Positions 9,133-18,838 of a stretch of 64,000 bases of DNA are shown piece by piece. The number at the start of each line of letters is the position of its first letter. Position 1 is the stretch's first letter. Where the stretch lies: assembly GCF_000797495.1 (NCBI RefSeq), contig NZ_JTGN01000007.1, positions 161,654 to 225,653 on the forward strand. Direction: 5' to 3'. The notes under the pieces were generated by a model. That model saw nothing but the letters and a program-made list of their open reading frames with translations, had not been told where the DNA came from and did no database searches. The DNA comes from Robinsoniella peoriensis (GTDB lineage: Bacteria; Bacillota; Clostridia; Lachnospirales; Lachnospiraceae). Position numbers and translations under genes: made by a program.

Positions 9133-9151
9133 GGCAATCAAGGGCAATCAA
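9133..9151 (+). repeat. Paired direct repeat GGCAATCAA (candidate integrase arm sites)
   Basis: GGCAATCAA occurs at 9133-9141 and again at 9143-9151, a ten-base phase, between the integrase stop codon and the tRNA. Tyrosine integrases bind such short repeats with their N-terminal arm domain. The repeat is seen; the function is inferred from position. Confidence 0.5.
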
Positions 9152-9164
9152 AAAATGAAGACAT

Positions 9165-9204
9165 AAAAAAAGCGGAAAAACCCAGTAAATACAAGGCTTT
9201 TCCA
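9165..9204 (-). terminator. Terminator downstream of tRNA-Glu
   Basis: Read on the minus strand, GGAAAAGCC and GGGTTTTTCC form a stem separated by about ten bases, followed by GCTTTTTTT. It lies just past the tRNA 3' end, on the prophage side of the presumed attachment site. Confidence 0.7.
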
Positions 9205-9216
9205 CGATTAAGAGAG

Positions 9217-9288
9217 CAGTCCGTAGGGGAATCGAACCCCTGTTTCCGCCGTGAGAGGGCGGCGTCTTAACCGCTTGACCAACGGACC
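9217..9288 (-). tRNA. tRNA-Glu (anticodon CTC), likely prophage attachment target
   Basis: The minus strand folds as a full cloverleaf: acceptor GGTCCGT with ACGGACT, anticodon loop CTCTCAC on a CCGCC/GGCGG stem giving anticodon CTC for Glu, and a T arm with GGTTCGATTCC. CCA is not encoded. The 3' end faces the integrase, so the attachment core is probably within the T arm/acceptor half, with the prophage restoring the 3' end of the gene. Confidence 0.92.
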
Positions 9289-9308
9289 TCATCGCTTGGT
9301 ACTTGCAT

Positions 9309-9337
9309 ATCATATACCATTTTAGAAAATTTTGCAA
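9309..9337 (-). promoter_or_regulatory. Promoter of tRNA-Glu
   Basis: On the minus strand TTGCAA (9337-9332) and TATGAT (9314-9309) are 17 bases apart, 20 bases before the tRNA 5' end. Confidence 0.6.
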
Positions 9338-9339
9338 GT

Positions 9340-9595
9340 ACTTTTTTTGATTTTTTTTAATTTTTTTGCAAATTACGACAATTTTAAATTACAGGGTGGA
9401 TTTCCCGGAAATTATTAATCAGTAAAGGTATGGTGAAATGTTAAATTGACCGATATTTGTAAAATATATTTTATATTTCCCGAATTTAATTACTTGTTCT
9501 TTACAGTTATTTTACTAAAGAAAGGTGGAGGAAAAACTTCTATTTTAGTAGGATGATTTCTGTAAATTATTAATTAATTGAAGGGAAGGTAAGAA
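9340..9595 (+). other. A+T-rich leader of the giant secreted protein
   Basis: About 255 bases without a gene. TTGACC at 9446-9451 with TTATAT at 9471-9476 (19-base spacing) is a weak promoter candidate, which would leave a leader of about 115 bases ending in the ribosome site GAAGGGAAGG. I see no riboswitch consensus here. Confidence 0.35.
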
Positions 9596-12500
9596 ATGAA
9601 AAACAGAATGAAACGCATTACGGCACTAATTGTGACAATTGCCATGTCGATATCAATGGTAATGACTCCATCGCTAAATGCAATGGCTGTTTCCGGGGAA
9701 ACGATTCCGTCGATAGCAGAAGACAAGGTCTATCAGAGTCAGAACGATGAAAGCGAAGCAGCACAAAGTAAAATAACAGATACGGAATCTGAATCTGAAT
9801 CTGAACAGACAGGAAGCGTAGAAGAACATCAGAACTTTTCTGAGGATGGCAGAAATACGCTGGAAACATACCAGGCAGAAACAAATTTTCCGGAGACAGA
9901 GCAAAGGCAATCGGATGATAAAGAATCGTCAGAACCTAAAACTGATGAGTCAGACACGAGTGCAGGCAGCGATAATAATTTAAAGCCAGAGAATAACTCT
10001 GATCTGAAAACTTCACTTTTGGATACAATTCGTAATGAAATTTCTGGAAATGACATTAAGGGAGAAAATATAATAGTAACTGCAGCAGTGGATGGTGAGA
10101 CTAAACCGGATAGTCTCTGGCTGTTTTACCGCCAGTTGCCGGATCAGGAATATACTTCTGTTGAAATGACACAAGTTGTTGGCCAGGATAATCCGGATAG
10201 CTATCAGGCAGTTCTGGAGCGGGATGAGCTATATACAGACAGCCTTGAATGGTTTACCCAGGCATTTTTTGGCGAACAGTCGGTAAAAAGCAGCGATGAA
10301 GATACGGTACTCATTAGCTCGGTTGACAGCGATGAAGCGTCGCCTCTTTTAATTACAGAGGCTGTGCAGGCGTCCCCTAAGGGTGCCGGCTATACCTGGT
10401 TTGAAGTGTATAACAATGCAAATGAAGCAGTCAATCTGAAAGATTATATTTTCTATTACGTTTATCCTACCGGAAGCTGGCTGGAGTGGTTTACGGATGG
10501 ATATAACAGCACAACGGCTTCCAAGGTACCAAGCGGCCATATATCAGATAAAGATGTGATCTTACAGCCGGGAGAAAGCTGTATTTTCTGGCCGGGCGGA
10601 ACGGTATATAGTGAGTCTAAAGAAACTGCAATGAGGGAATATTATGGGATATCTCAGAATGTCCAGGTTATTCATATTAAGCATGGCGGTTTTCATGCCA
10701 GTCAGGACCGGACGGTACGTATTGGAAAATCAACGGATGATATTATTGCAGAATGCAGTGTCAGCGGAAGCGATAATCCGGCGCCTGCAAAAAAAGTATC
10801 TGATCAGTTTACCTATCGAAAAGATGGAAATATGGGGTATAAGGTGTCGACTCAGGCAGAACCAACACCTGGAATGACAGCATCATGGCAGATGCCGGAC
10901 CAGCCGATGGATTTGTCGGCAGAGACCTTGTTAACCAATGCTGCGGCAGAAGAATTTGAAGACAGGATATCGTTTTCAGTTGATGTGAGCGGAGCTTTGG
11001 GTGCGGTAAATATATATCTTTCTTATCAGCAGGCAGGATTACCGGCTGAAAAAGTGCAGATGAAATCCAAAAACAAAAGTGCAGAAGCAACGTTCTCGGT
11101 TGATCTGTCGAAAGATCTTCTCTGGTCGGATGAGGTGACCTGGCACGTGGAATCGTCTGATGGAAAATTAACAGAGAATATTACGATGGCTGTAAATCAT
11201 GGCGATCTTGACTACACAAAGGAGCCGCCCCTTATTTTTACGGAAGTGCTGCCAGTTCATGAAAATGGACAATACACCTATGCAGAAATATATAACAATT
11301 CCAACCAGACGATAAATCTGGGTTATTATACCCTTTATTATCAGTATCCGACGGATGCAGAAGCAGGCAAAGTATCTAAGAACTGGACAATAAATGCCCC
11401 GGATATCTATATGGAGCCCGGAAAAAGCGTTGTTTTGTGGTTGAGCAATAATGGAACTACCGTAGAACAGTTTAACACAAATTTTGGAACAGATCTGGTT
11501 GAAAATAAGGATATTGTTCGGATTGATTATGCTGGATTCCATGGCAGCGACTGGCGAAAGTTAAGTATTGGACGTGCCTTTGATAAGGTGATTGCAAGTG
11601 TTACTTTCAATGAAAATGGTGCTGATTGTAAACCTGGAGAGAATACTGCCATTCAGTACACTTATCCAAAAAGCGGCGATTATAAAGAAAGCATAAAGGT
11701 ATCAAATAAGCTGCAGCCATCACCAGGAAATACGCATACATGGCAGGTACCTTCCGAAGATAAGCGGGTAAATTTCCCGGGTTACCCGGAATATCCGGAT
11801 ACAGGGGCTTCTCCGGTTGTGAAAGAACGTACGGATAATCCGGTGCCGGCATCCATTAGTGAAGGAGAGGAATTATTTGCAGCTTTTGATTGTACCGATG
11901 CTATTGGATTGACTTCCATGGCAATCAAGTACCGCTTTGATAATGAAGAGACATTTCGCACTGTTTATGAAGCAAAGCAGCGGGTAAATGGACGTTTTTT
12001 TGCCAGAATTCCGGCAAATGAAATCCTGGGACATAAAAGCCTGGAATTTTATGTTGAGGGATACAACCTTTACCGCAGTACTAAGACAAAAACCTACACC
12101 GTAGGAATCAATGGAGCAAATGATTTTGAGGGCATTCGTCTGAACGTTAATGACGCAAGCGTTGTAAATGGAGTAAAGACAATCACTGCAAATAATGGCA
12201 AGAATAATAAAGATACAAAGATATTAATTAATAATAAAAAAGAAGATACAGCAGGAGTACTAGAAAATGGTGCTTTTCTTTCGCTGGAAACAGGAGGTCA
12301 GGATAATTATTTCAAAAATGTTGTAACAGCTCCATATGGGGAGAATAACCGGGAGATCATATCCTATCTTGGAAAATGGACAAATCTGGCAGACCGCGCA
12401 TTTTTGGTAGATAACAAATACTTTGCAGTAGATGAAAATGGAAACTACGTTGTTACATTTACTATTTGGGCAGGTGATTCCGGAACACCGTTTGAAGATA

Positions 12501-15427
12501 TCTATCAGCCATCCGAAAACCATGAAGATTTTACGGTGAACAATGTAAAATTAGTGCTGGGAAATGGAGAAGTAATCGGGCCCGACCGCGCTATGCAGGA
12601 TTATACCTATTCAGGGGATTCATTCCAATTGGATCTGGAGAATCCGGAAATAGACAGGACATATAAGATCGGAGACACAAAAAATGGTACCATGGCGCCA
12701 TCATTGGAACTGCATTTTACAATACCTGCTGATAAACTCACCGCAGTTGGTACAAACTGGGATACTTCAAAATTGATAGATGGTGTGTATGAAGTAAAAG
12801 CTGTTTCAGAAGAGAAAAAAGCTACAGCAAATGTTACCGTAGATAATACGGCACCGGTTATCCGTCCGGGGATACAGAATCATGACGTATTAACAGGAGA
12901 TATTCTGTTTGATCCTGAAATCACAGATGCAAATGGAATTCAGGAACAGATGACCTGGGCACGTCTGGACGGAAATACCATTTCACTTCCATATAAAATT
13001 GCTTCAAAAGATATGGAGGCAGGAGAGCACACATTTACGGTAACAGCATATGATATCTGCGGAAATAAAACTGAAAATGAAGTGACATTCACAACAAATA
13101 CCGTTAATCCTTCCGGAATTACCGCAAAAACCAGCGAAACAAAAGCAGATCAGGCGAAACTGACAGTGGAGGCTGCACAATTAAACGGGAAGAGCGGAAC
13201 AGCAGAATTTTATAAAGGAAGAGCCCTGACCCTGGAAAATGGATCGGTAACCATGGTACAAAGTGATGGGAGCAGCCAGATCACACTGGCTGCTGGAAAT
13301 GAAGAAATGAAGGTTACCTCACCTACCGGCAATCTTCCTTATCAGATCTTTACCGTTAAGACGGGGACCGTTAAAAGTACGGACCGCATTGCCGCAAACT
13401 GGGATGGTAATGCAAGTTATGCAGACGAAACACATGCGACCGCTATGTACGTATACAATACAAAGGAAAACCGATGGGAACTGCTGAAAAAAGCAGATGA
13501 TACCGGAAGCATTAAGGCAGTATTCCAGGTAGAAAATCATGTGGTGCAGGACACGGCATATCTTTTGGTTCAATGCAGAAGCGCAGGTACTCCACAAGTA
13601 TCTCCGGGAAAAGCAAAAAGTGCGGCACTTTCTGGCTGGGAGGGTACGCTAAGACCGGAGCAATACGACTTTTCCATGGCATGGATTACAGATACCCAAT
13701 ATTATGCAGAAACCTGGCATGACCATTTTTCAGCTCAGAATCAATGGATTGTAAACAATGCACTGGATTGGAAGATTCGCTACACCATCCATACAGGAGA
13801 TATTGTAGACGAATGGGATATGCAGGATCAATGGCAGCGTGCGGATCAGGCAATGAAAATATTTGACGATAACAATATGCCGTATGGGGTATTGGCCGGA
13901 AACCATGATGTAGCAGCAGGAAATGAGTATTACAATAATTACTGGAATAATTTTGGTGAAGACCGGTTCTCAGATAAGGATTACTATGGAGAGAGCTACA
14001 AGAATAATCTGGGACATTATGATCTGCTGACGGAAAATGGACAGGATCTCATTATTCTATATATGAGCTGGGATATTTATCAGGAAGAGATTGACTGGAT
14101 GAATCAGGTATTGGAGCAATACAAAGATAGAAAAGCAATTTTGTGTTTCCACAGATATGCAAATGTTAAAATTACAGATGACAGCATCTTAGATTATGCC
14201 GGAAAGGTGATTCAGGAAAATGTAGTAGCTAAAAATGAAAATGTAATCGCAGTTTTAAATGGTCATTACCATGGTGCATCTATACAGGTAGACGAATTCC
14301 AGAATGCGGATGGCACACAGCGTCTGGTATATCAGATCTGTACTGATTATCAGTCAGATCCGGAAGGTGGTTCAGAGTATATCAAATTCCTGTATTTCGA
14401 TCTTCAGAATGATAAGATTTATATGAATTCCTATTCGCCTGCGAAAGAAGATTTTAACTACTTTGATTCACCAAAGCTGGAGTCTTATGGCGCTGGAACC
14501 ATTGCAATTAATCAGGATATCTATGAACTGGATGTTGATTTTGATACCTCAGCCAAATCTTTGGAAACCAGCCGTTTTGCTGCGGCAGTATACACGGATG
14601 AGCTGATCGGAAGAGCACCTGTTTCTAACGGCAAGGCAGAGTTTAACTATAGCGGGCTTTCGCCGGAAACGGGATATGGATGGTATGCCAAAGTGACTAA
14701 TGATAACACGGGAACTGCCCGGTCAGATGTAGATATATTCTATACTACGAAAAAGCAGCCGGAACCGTCCAGGCCAGAACCGCCAAAACCGCAGCCCCCC
14801 AAACCGGATGAGCCGTCAGAACCCGTTGCTCCTGAAGTAACCGTTGGAAACACCGCTCTTAAAGTAACAGCTTCTTCCTATAACAGTCTGAAGCTCACCT
14901 GGAAAAAGGCAAAAAATGCTTCGGGCTATATCATTTACCGGAGTGATAAGAAAAATGGAAAATATAAAGTAGCTGCCTCCATAAAAAAAGGATCTCAGAC
15001 TTCCTATACGGACAAAAAGCGTAAATCCGGAAAAACCTACTACTATAAGATACGAGCATTTGGATATATAAATAATAAGAAGAAATATGGAAGCTATTCT
15101 GCGATTAAAAGCTGCAAAGTTGTTCCGGGAGAAGTTAAAATTGCTTCTGTTTCCAACAAAAAAACGAAATCCTTATCCATCAAATGGAAGAAGACAGATG
15201 GTGCCGATGGCTATAAAATATATCGTGCTGCCGGTAAAAATGGGACATTCAAAAAAATTAAAACCATCAAAGTTACTAATACTAAGCGAAAGTCCTTTAC
15301 ATTTACCGATAGCGGACTAAAAAAAGGTAAAACTTATTACTACAAAATAAGAGCTTACCGTAAATCTGGAAAAACAAATATAACCGGGAAAGCTGGCAAG
15401 GTAATAAGTAAAAAAGTTACCAGGTAA
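9596..15427 (+). CDS. Giant secreted protein: two lamin-tail domains, metallophosphoesterase, two FnIII-like domains
   Basis: A 1943-residue secreted protein. The order is: signal peptide (1-32), a Ser/Glu-rich low-complexity linker (about 40-135), lamin-tail domain 1 (about 250-420; LLITEAVQASPKG, WFEVYNNANEAVNLKDY), lamin-tail domain 2 (about 545-705; LIFTEVLPVHENG, YAEIYNNSNQTINLGYY), Ig-like sheets, then a calcineurin-like metallophosphoesterase at about 1355-1620 with WITDTQYY, HTGDIVDEW, GNHDVA, CFHRY and NGHYHG. The first metal motif is DxQ instead of DxH. A Pro-rich linker (about 1720-1745) leads to two Lys-rich FnIII-like domains. There is no LPxTG; the basic C terminus may bind wall polymers. 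It probably hydrolyses an extracellular phosphodiester; the substrate is unknown. Confidence 0.88.
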   Translation: MKNRMKRITALIVTIAMSISMVMTPSLNAMAVSGETIPSIAEDKVYQSQNDESEAAQSKITDTESESESEQTGSVEEHQNFSEDGRNTLETYQAETNFPETEQRQSDDKESSEPKTDESDTSAGSDNNLKPENNSDLKTSLLDTIRNEISGNDIKGENIIVTAAVDGETKPDSLWLFYRQLPDQEYTSVEMTQVVGQDNPDSYQAVLERDELYTDSLEWFTQAFFGEQSVKSSDEDTVLISSVDSDEASPLLITEAVQASPKGAGYTWFEVYNNANEAVNLKDYIFYYVYPTGSWLEWFTDGYNSTTASKVPSGHISDKDVILQPGESCIFWPGGTVYSESKETAMREYYGISQNVQVIHIKHGGFHASQDRTVRIGKSTDDIIAECSVSGSDNPAPAKKVSDQFTYRKDGNMGYKVSTQAEPTPGMTASWQMPDQPMDLSAETLLTNAAAEEFEDRISFSVDVSGALGAVNIYLSYQQAGLPAEKVQMKSKNKSAEATFSVDLSKDLLWSDEVTWHVESSDGKLTENITMAVNHGDLDYTKEPPLIFTEVLPVHENGQYTYAEIYNNSNQTINLGYYTLYYQYPTDAEAGKVSKNWTINAPDIYMEPGKSVVLWLSNNGTTVEQFNTNFGTDLVENKDIVRIDYAGFHGSDWRKLSIGRAFDKVIASVTFNENGADCKPGENTAIQYTYPKSGDYKESIKVSNKLQPSPGNTHTWQVPSEDKRVNFPGYPEYPDTGASPVVKERTDNPVPASISEGEELFAAFDCTDAIGLTSMAIKYRFDNEETFRTVYEAKQRVNGRFFARIPANEILGHKSLEFYVEGYNLYRSTKTKTYTVGINGANDFEGIRLNVNDASVVNGVKTITANNGKNNKDTKILINNKKEDTAGVLENGAFLSLETGGQDNYFKNVVTAPYGENNREIISYLGKWTNLADRAFLVDNKYFAVDENGNYVVTFTIWAGDSGTPFEDIYQPSENHEDFTVNNVKLVLGNGEVIGPDRAMQDYTYSGDSFQLDLENPEIDRTYKIGDTKNGTMAPSLELHFTIPADKLTAVGTNWDTSKLIDGVYEVKAVSEEKKATANVTVDNTAPVIRPGIQNHDVLTGDILFDPEITDANGIQEQMTWARLDGNTISLPYKIASKDMEAGEHTFTVTAYDICGNKTENEVTFTTNTVNPSGITAKTSETKADQAKLTVEAAQLNGKSGTAEFYKGRALTLENGSVTMVQSDGSSQITLAAGNEEMKVTSPTGNLPYQIFTVKTGTVKSTDRIAANWDGNASYADETHATAMYVYNTKENRWELLKKADDTGSIKAVFQVENHVVQDTAYLLVQCRSAGTPQVSPGKAKSAALSGWEGTLRPEQYDFSMAWITDTQYYAETWHDHFSAQNQWIVNNALDWKIRYTIHTGDIVDEWDMQDQWQRADQAMKIFDDNNMPYGVLAGNHDVAAGNEYYNNYWNNFGEDRFSDKDYYGESYKNNLGHYDLLTENGQDLIILYMSWDIYQEEIDWMNQVLEQYKDRKAILCFHRYANVKITDDSILDYAGKVIQENVVAKNENVIAVLNGHYHGASIQVDEFQNADGTQRLVYQICTDYQSDPEGGSEYIKFLYFDLQNDKIYMNSYSPAKEDFNYFDSPKLESYGAGTIAINQDIYELDVDFDTSAKSLETSRFAAAVYTDELIGRAPVSNGKAEFNYSGLSPETGYGWYAKVTNDNTGTARSDVDIFYTTKKQPEPSRPEPPKPQPPKPDEPSEPVAPEVTVGNTALKVTASSYNSLKLTWKKAKNASGYIIYRSDKKNGKYKVAASIKKGSQTSYTDKKRKSGKTYYYKIRAFGYINNKKKYGSYSAIKSCKVVPGEVKIASVSNKKTKSLSIKWKKTDGADGYKIYRAAGKNGTFKKIKTIKVTNTKRKSFTFTDSGLKKGKTYYYKIRAYRKSGKTNITGKAGKVISKKVTR

Positions 15428-15526
15428 GAACTGATTTTCCTTCAAAGCACTGGACAAATCCATGATTTGGCACTAATATAGAGGTATCATTAGGCTGCTG
15501 CCATATATGCCAGGGAGGAACAAGAG

Positions 15527-16696
15527 ATGAGAGGATTTAAAACAAAGAGAATATTAGGGCTGTTATTTGCCATGGTTTTTGTTTTGTGCGGAATTGGAAC
15601 AATCGGAATGAATAAAGCTGAAGCAGCGGCAGGAACTGCTTCAGCTGCAGATCAACAGATATCCAAAAGTAAAGACACCCAAAATAAGGGGATGAATGTA
15701 CATTTTATTGATGTGGGTCAGGCGGACTGTATTCTGGTGGAGTCAGCAGGAAAGTATATGCTGGTTGATGCAGGAAATAATGATGATGCAGACACAATTT
15801 TAGATTATTTGAAAAAACAGGGTGTGAAAAAGCTGGATTATGTAATCGGAACACATCCCCATGAAGATCATATCGGTTCATTATACACTGTAATTGATAC
15901 ATATGACATCCAGACATTAATCATGCCGGCAAAAGCCCACACAACGAAGACATTTGAAGATGTTGTAGCTGCAATTGAAAAAAAGAAGCTTAGTATTACC
16001 GATCCTGTACCGGGTAAGAAATACAAGCTGGGTGATTCTGAATTTACCATTTTGTCACCCAAAAAGGGCAAGGACTATGGCGATAATTATAATAACTGGT
16101 CGGTAAGCATTAAATTGGTAAATGGAAAGAACAGCTTTGTACTGTGCGGAGATGCTGAAAAAGATTCAGAGAAAGATATGCTGGATTCCAAGATCGATCT
16201 GAAGGCAGATGTATTAAAACTTAGCCATCATGGCAGCCGCACGTCCACAACGGATGCATTTCTAAAAGCTGTACAGCCTGCATACGCGGTTATCAGCGTA
16301 GGGAAAGATAATGATTACGGACTTCCGGATGAAGAGAGTCTTAAAAAGTTATCTGAGAATAAGATTAAATATTATAGGACAGATGAACTGGGATCCATCG
16401 TGGCATCCAGCGATGGGACTGATATTACCTGGAAATATACTTCCAATAAAGAAGATAAAACCGGTAAATCAGGCGATATAAAAAATAGCCGGAGCGAACA
16501 ACAAACTACGGAATCAGCAACAGAGGCTCCGGCAAAAGGAACGGATTTTATCATTAATACGAATACCGGTAAATTTCATAAGCCCGGATGTTCATCCGTA
16601 AAACAAATGAACGAATCCAATAAGCAGTATTATAATGGAAGCAGGGATGATTTAGTTTCCAAAGGATATGATCCCTGCAAAAGATGCAGCCCGTAA
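15527..16696 (+). CDS. Secreted ComEC-like metallo-beta-lactamase-fold hydrolase
   Basis: A 389-residue protein with a signal peptide (about 1-34, ending NKAEAAA). Residues 55-290 are a ComEC/Rec2-type metallo-beta-lactamase domain: VHFIDVGQADCILVES, LVDAGNN, the metal motif THPHEDHIG, CGDAEKDSE and LSHHGSRTSTT. After a Ser/Glu-rich linker comes a small Cys domain (about 340-389: FHKPGCSSVKQM... YDPCKRCSP) with CX(n)CxxC spacing like zinc knuckles at the end of secreted nucleases. ComEC-type hydrolases are thought to degrade DNA at the cell surface. It lacks the ComEC membrane channel, so it is a free or wall-associated enzyme. It lies 99 bases after the phosphoesterase gene and may share its transcript. 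Confidence 0.88.
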   Translation: MRGFKTKRILGLLFAMVFVLCGIGTIGMNKAEAAAGTASAADQQISKSKDTQNKGMNVHFIDVGQADCILVESAGKYMLVDAGNNDDADTILDYLKKQGVKKLDYVIGTHPHEDHIGSLYTVIDTYDIQTLIMPAKAHTTKTFEDVVAAIEKKKLSITDPVPGKKYKLGDSEFTILSPKKGKDYGDNYNNWSVSIKLVNGKNSFVLCGDAEKDSEKDMLDSKIDLKADVLKLSHHGSRTSTTDAFLKAVQPAYAVISVGKDNDYGLPDEESLKKLSENKIKYYRTDELGSIVASSDGTDITWKYTSNKEDKTGKSGDIKNSRSEQQTTESATEAPAKGTDFIINTNTGKFHKPGCSSVKQMNESNKQYYNGSRDDLVSKGYDPCKRCSP

Positions 16697-16717
16697 ATTA
16701 AATATCAGACGAATCAG

Positions 16718-16754
16718 AAAAGGAACCCTTTTTCAATATGCGGGTTCCTTTTTA
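16718..16754 (+). terminator. Rho-independent terminator before parE
   Basis: AAAGGAACCC and GGGTTCCTTTTT form a ten-pair stem with a 13-base loop, ending in a T run. Confidence 0.85.
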
Positions 16755-16798
16755 ATGCCTGTAAAAGTTACCGGATGAAGAGGCAATTTGATTTTTAC

Positions 16799-16828
16799 TT
16801 GCATTTTTAATCCGGATGTTGTTATAAT
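16799..16828 (+). promoter_or_regulatory. Promoter of parE-parC
   Basis: TTGCAT (16799-16804) and TATAAT (16823-16828) are separated by 18 bases, about 40 bases before the parE start. Confidence 0.6.
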
Positions 16829-16868
16829 AGCGGTTAGGTAAATGATAAGTTATGAAAGGATAATGAAA

Positions 16869-18794
16869 ATGGCAAAGCAAACGATGACATATGATGCGAG
16901 CAGCATCTCTGTACTGGAAGGCCTGGAAGCAGTTCGAAAGAGACCAGGTATGTATATTGGTAGTGTTTCCAGAAAAGGCCTCAATCATCTTATATATGAA
17001 ATTGTCGATAATGCAGTGGACGAGCATCTGGCTGGATTTTGTGACCGGATCGAGGTAACACTGGAGAAAGACGGTTCCTGTACGGTAAATGACAATGGAC
17101 GTGGTATTCCGGTGGGGATGCACGAGAAGGGAATGTCAGCAGAACGTCTGGTATTTACGACACTGCATGCCGGGGGAAAATTTGATGATTCGGTATACAA
17201 GACAAGCGGCGGACTGCATGGTGTAGGTTCTTCTGTCGTAAATGCATTATCTACGTATCTGGATATTAAGGTAAGCAGGGAAGGTGCGATTCATCATGAC
17301 CGCTATGAAAGAGGAATTCCGGTCATTGATTTGGAAAACGGACTGCTGCCGGTAATTGGAAAGTCCAGGAAGACAGGTACACTGATTAACTTCCTGCCGG
17401 ATCCGGAAATATTTGAAAAGACTAATTTTGCGGCGGAGGAAGTGAAAAGCCGTCTCCACGAAACAGCTTATTTAAATCCGACTCTTACAATCGTATTTGA
17501 AGACAGGCGGGGAGCGGAGACAGAACATATTGAATTTCATGAACCAGATGGAATTATTGGGTTTGTAAAGGATTTGAATCAGCATAAAGAATCCCTGCAT
17601 GAGCCCATTTATTTTAAAGGAGAAGCGGAAGGCATAACAGTAGAATGTGCATTTCAGTATGTCAATGAGTTCCATGAAAATGTATTGGGCTTTTGTAATA
17701 ATATTTATAATGCAGAGGGCGGAACCCATTTGACCGGATTTAAGACAACTTTTACCACCGTCATGAATAATTACGCAAGGGAATTAGGGATTTTAAAAGA
17801 AAAAGATGCCAACTTTACCGGTGCCGATATCCGAAACGGACTGACTGCCGTAATTTCTATCAAGCATCCGGCTCCGCGTTTTGAAGGCCAGACAAAGACT
17901 AAGCTGGATAATCAGGATGCGGCAAAAGCTTCCGGAAAGGTGACGGGAGAAGAGGTTGTCCTTTACTTTGACCGTAACCTGGAAACTTTAAAAAGTGTAC
18001 TTTCCTGTGCCGAAAAAGCTGCTAAAATTCGAAAATCTGAAGAAAAAGCAAAAACGAATATGCTGACAAGGCAAAAATATTCCTTTGATTCTAATGGAAA
18101 ACTCTCCAATTGTGAAAGCCGTAAACCGGAGCAATGTGAAATATTCATCGTAGAGGGAGATTCCGCAGGCGGATCAGCCAAAAATGCAAGAGACCGTAAC
18201 TACCAGGCAATCCTGCCTATCCGTGGTAAGATACTGAATGTTGAAAAGGCAAGTATTGATAAAGTACTGGCGAATGCTGAGATTAAGACAATGATCAATG
18301 CTTTCGGCTGCGGATTTTCTGAAGGCTATGGCAACGATTTTGACATATCGAAACTGCGTTATAATAAAATCATTATCATGGCAGATGCCGATGTGGACGG
18401 TGCTCATATCAGTACACTTCTACTGACCCTGTTTTACCGGTTTATGCCGGATCTGATCTATGAAGGACACGTGTATATAGCAATGCCGCCATTGTATAAG
18501 GCAGTTCCATCCAGAGGTACGGAAGAATATCTCTATGATGATAAAGCACTGGAAAAATACCGCAGAGCCCATAAGGGACCCTTTACGCTGCAGCGATACA
18601 AAGGTCTTGGAGAAATGGATGCGGATCAGCTTTGGGAAACTACCCTGAACCCGGCCACGCGCCGTTTGAAGCTTGTGGAAATAGAAGATGCCAGAATGGC
18701 ATCCAATGTAACGGAGCTTTTAATGGGGACGGAAGTACCGCCAAGAAGGGCATTCATTTATGAGCATGCCTCAGATGCGGAACTGGATGTATAA
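16869..18794 (+). CDS. parE: DNA topoisomerase IV subunit B (type IIA, GyrB/ParE family)
   Basis: A 641-residue ATPase subunit. I place the start at the ATG at 16869 (MAKQTMTYD), because GAAAGGA at 16854-16860 is eight bases upstream; the in-frame ATGs at 16842 and 16863 are badly spaced. GHKL ATPase motifs: DNAVDEHLAGF, DNGRGIPVG and GGLHGVGSSVV. TOPRIM motifs: EGDSAGG and DADVDGAHI. PRYKGLGEMDADQ-type end motif (LQRYKGLGEMDADQLWETT). The length fits ParE or Gram-positive GyrB. The choice of topoisomerase IV rests on the parC partner and on the locus being away from dnaA/recF-type genes; a second gyrase pair elsewhere is expected. Confidence 0.9.
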   Translation: MAKQTMTYDASSISVLEGLEAVRKRPGMYIGSVSRKGLNHLIYEIVDNAVDEHLAGFCDRIEVTLEKDGSCTVNDNGRGIPVGMHEKGMSAERLVFTTLHAGGKFDDSVYKTSGGLHGVGSSVVNALSTYLDIKVSREGAIHHDRYERGIPVIDLENGLLPVIGKSRKTGTLINFLPDPEIFEKTNFAAEEVKSRLHETAYLNPTLTIVFEDRRGAETEHIEFHEPDGIIGFVKDLNQHKESLHEPIYFKGEAEGITVECAFQYVNEFHENVLGFCNNIYNAEGGTHLTGFKTTFTTVMNNYARELGILKEKDANFTGADIRNGLTAVISIKHPAPRFEGQTKTKLDNQDAAKASGKVTGEEVVLYFDRNLETLKSVLSCAEKAAKIRKSEEKAKTNMLTRQKYSFDSNGKLSNCESRKPEQCEIFIVEGDSAGGSAKNARDRNYQAILPIRGKILNVEKASIDKVLANAEIKTMINAFGCGFSEGYGNDFDISKLRYNKIIIMADADVDGAHISTLLLTLFYRFMPDLIYEGHVYIAMPPLYKAVPSRGTEEYLYDDKALEKYRRAHKGPFTLQRYKGLGEMDADQLWETTLNPATRRLKLVEIEDARMASNVTELLMGTEVPPRRAFIYEHASDAELDV

Positions 18795-18838
18795 GTTTGT
18801 CAAACTGCTAATTGGTATAACGATGAAGGAGCATTTAA

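Noticed and set aside
9068..9337. Minus-strand open frame over the tRNA-Glu
   Set aside because: It runs through the tRNA and its promoter; the cloverleaf is far better supported.
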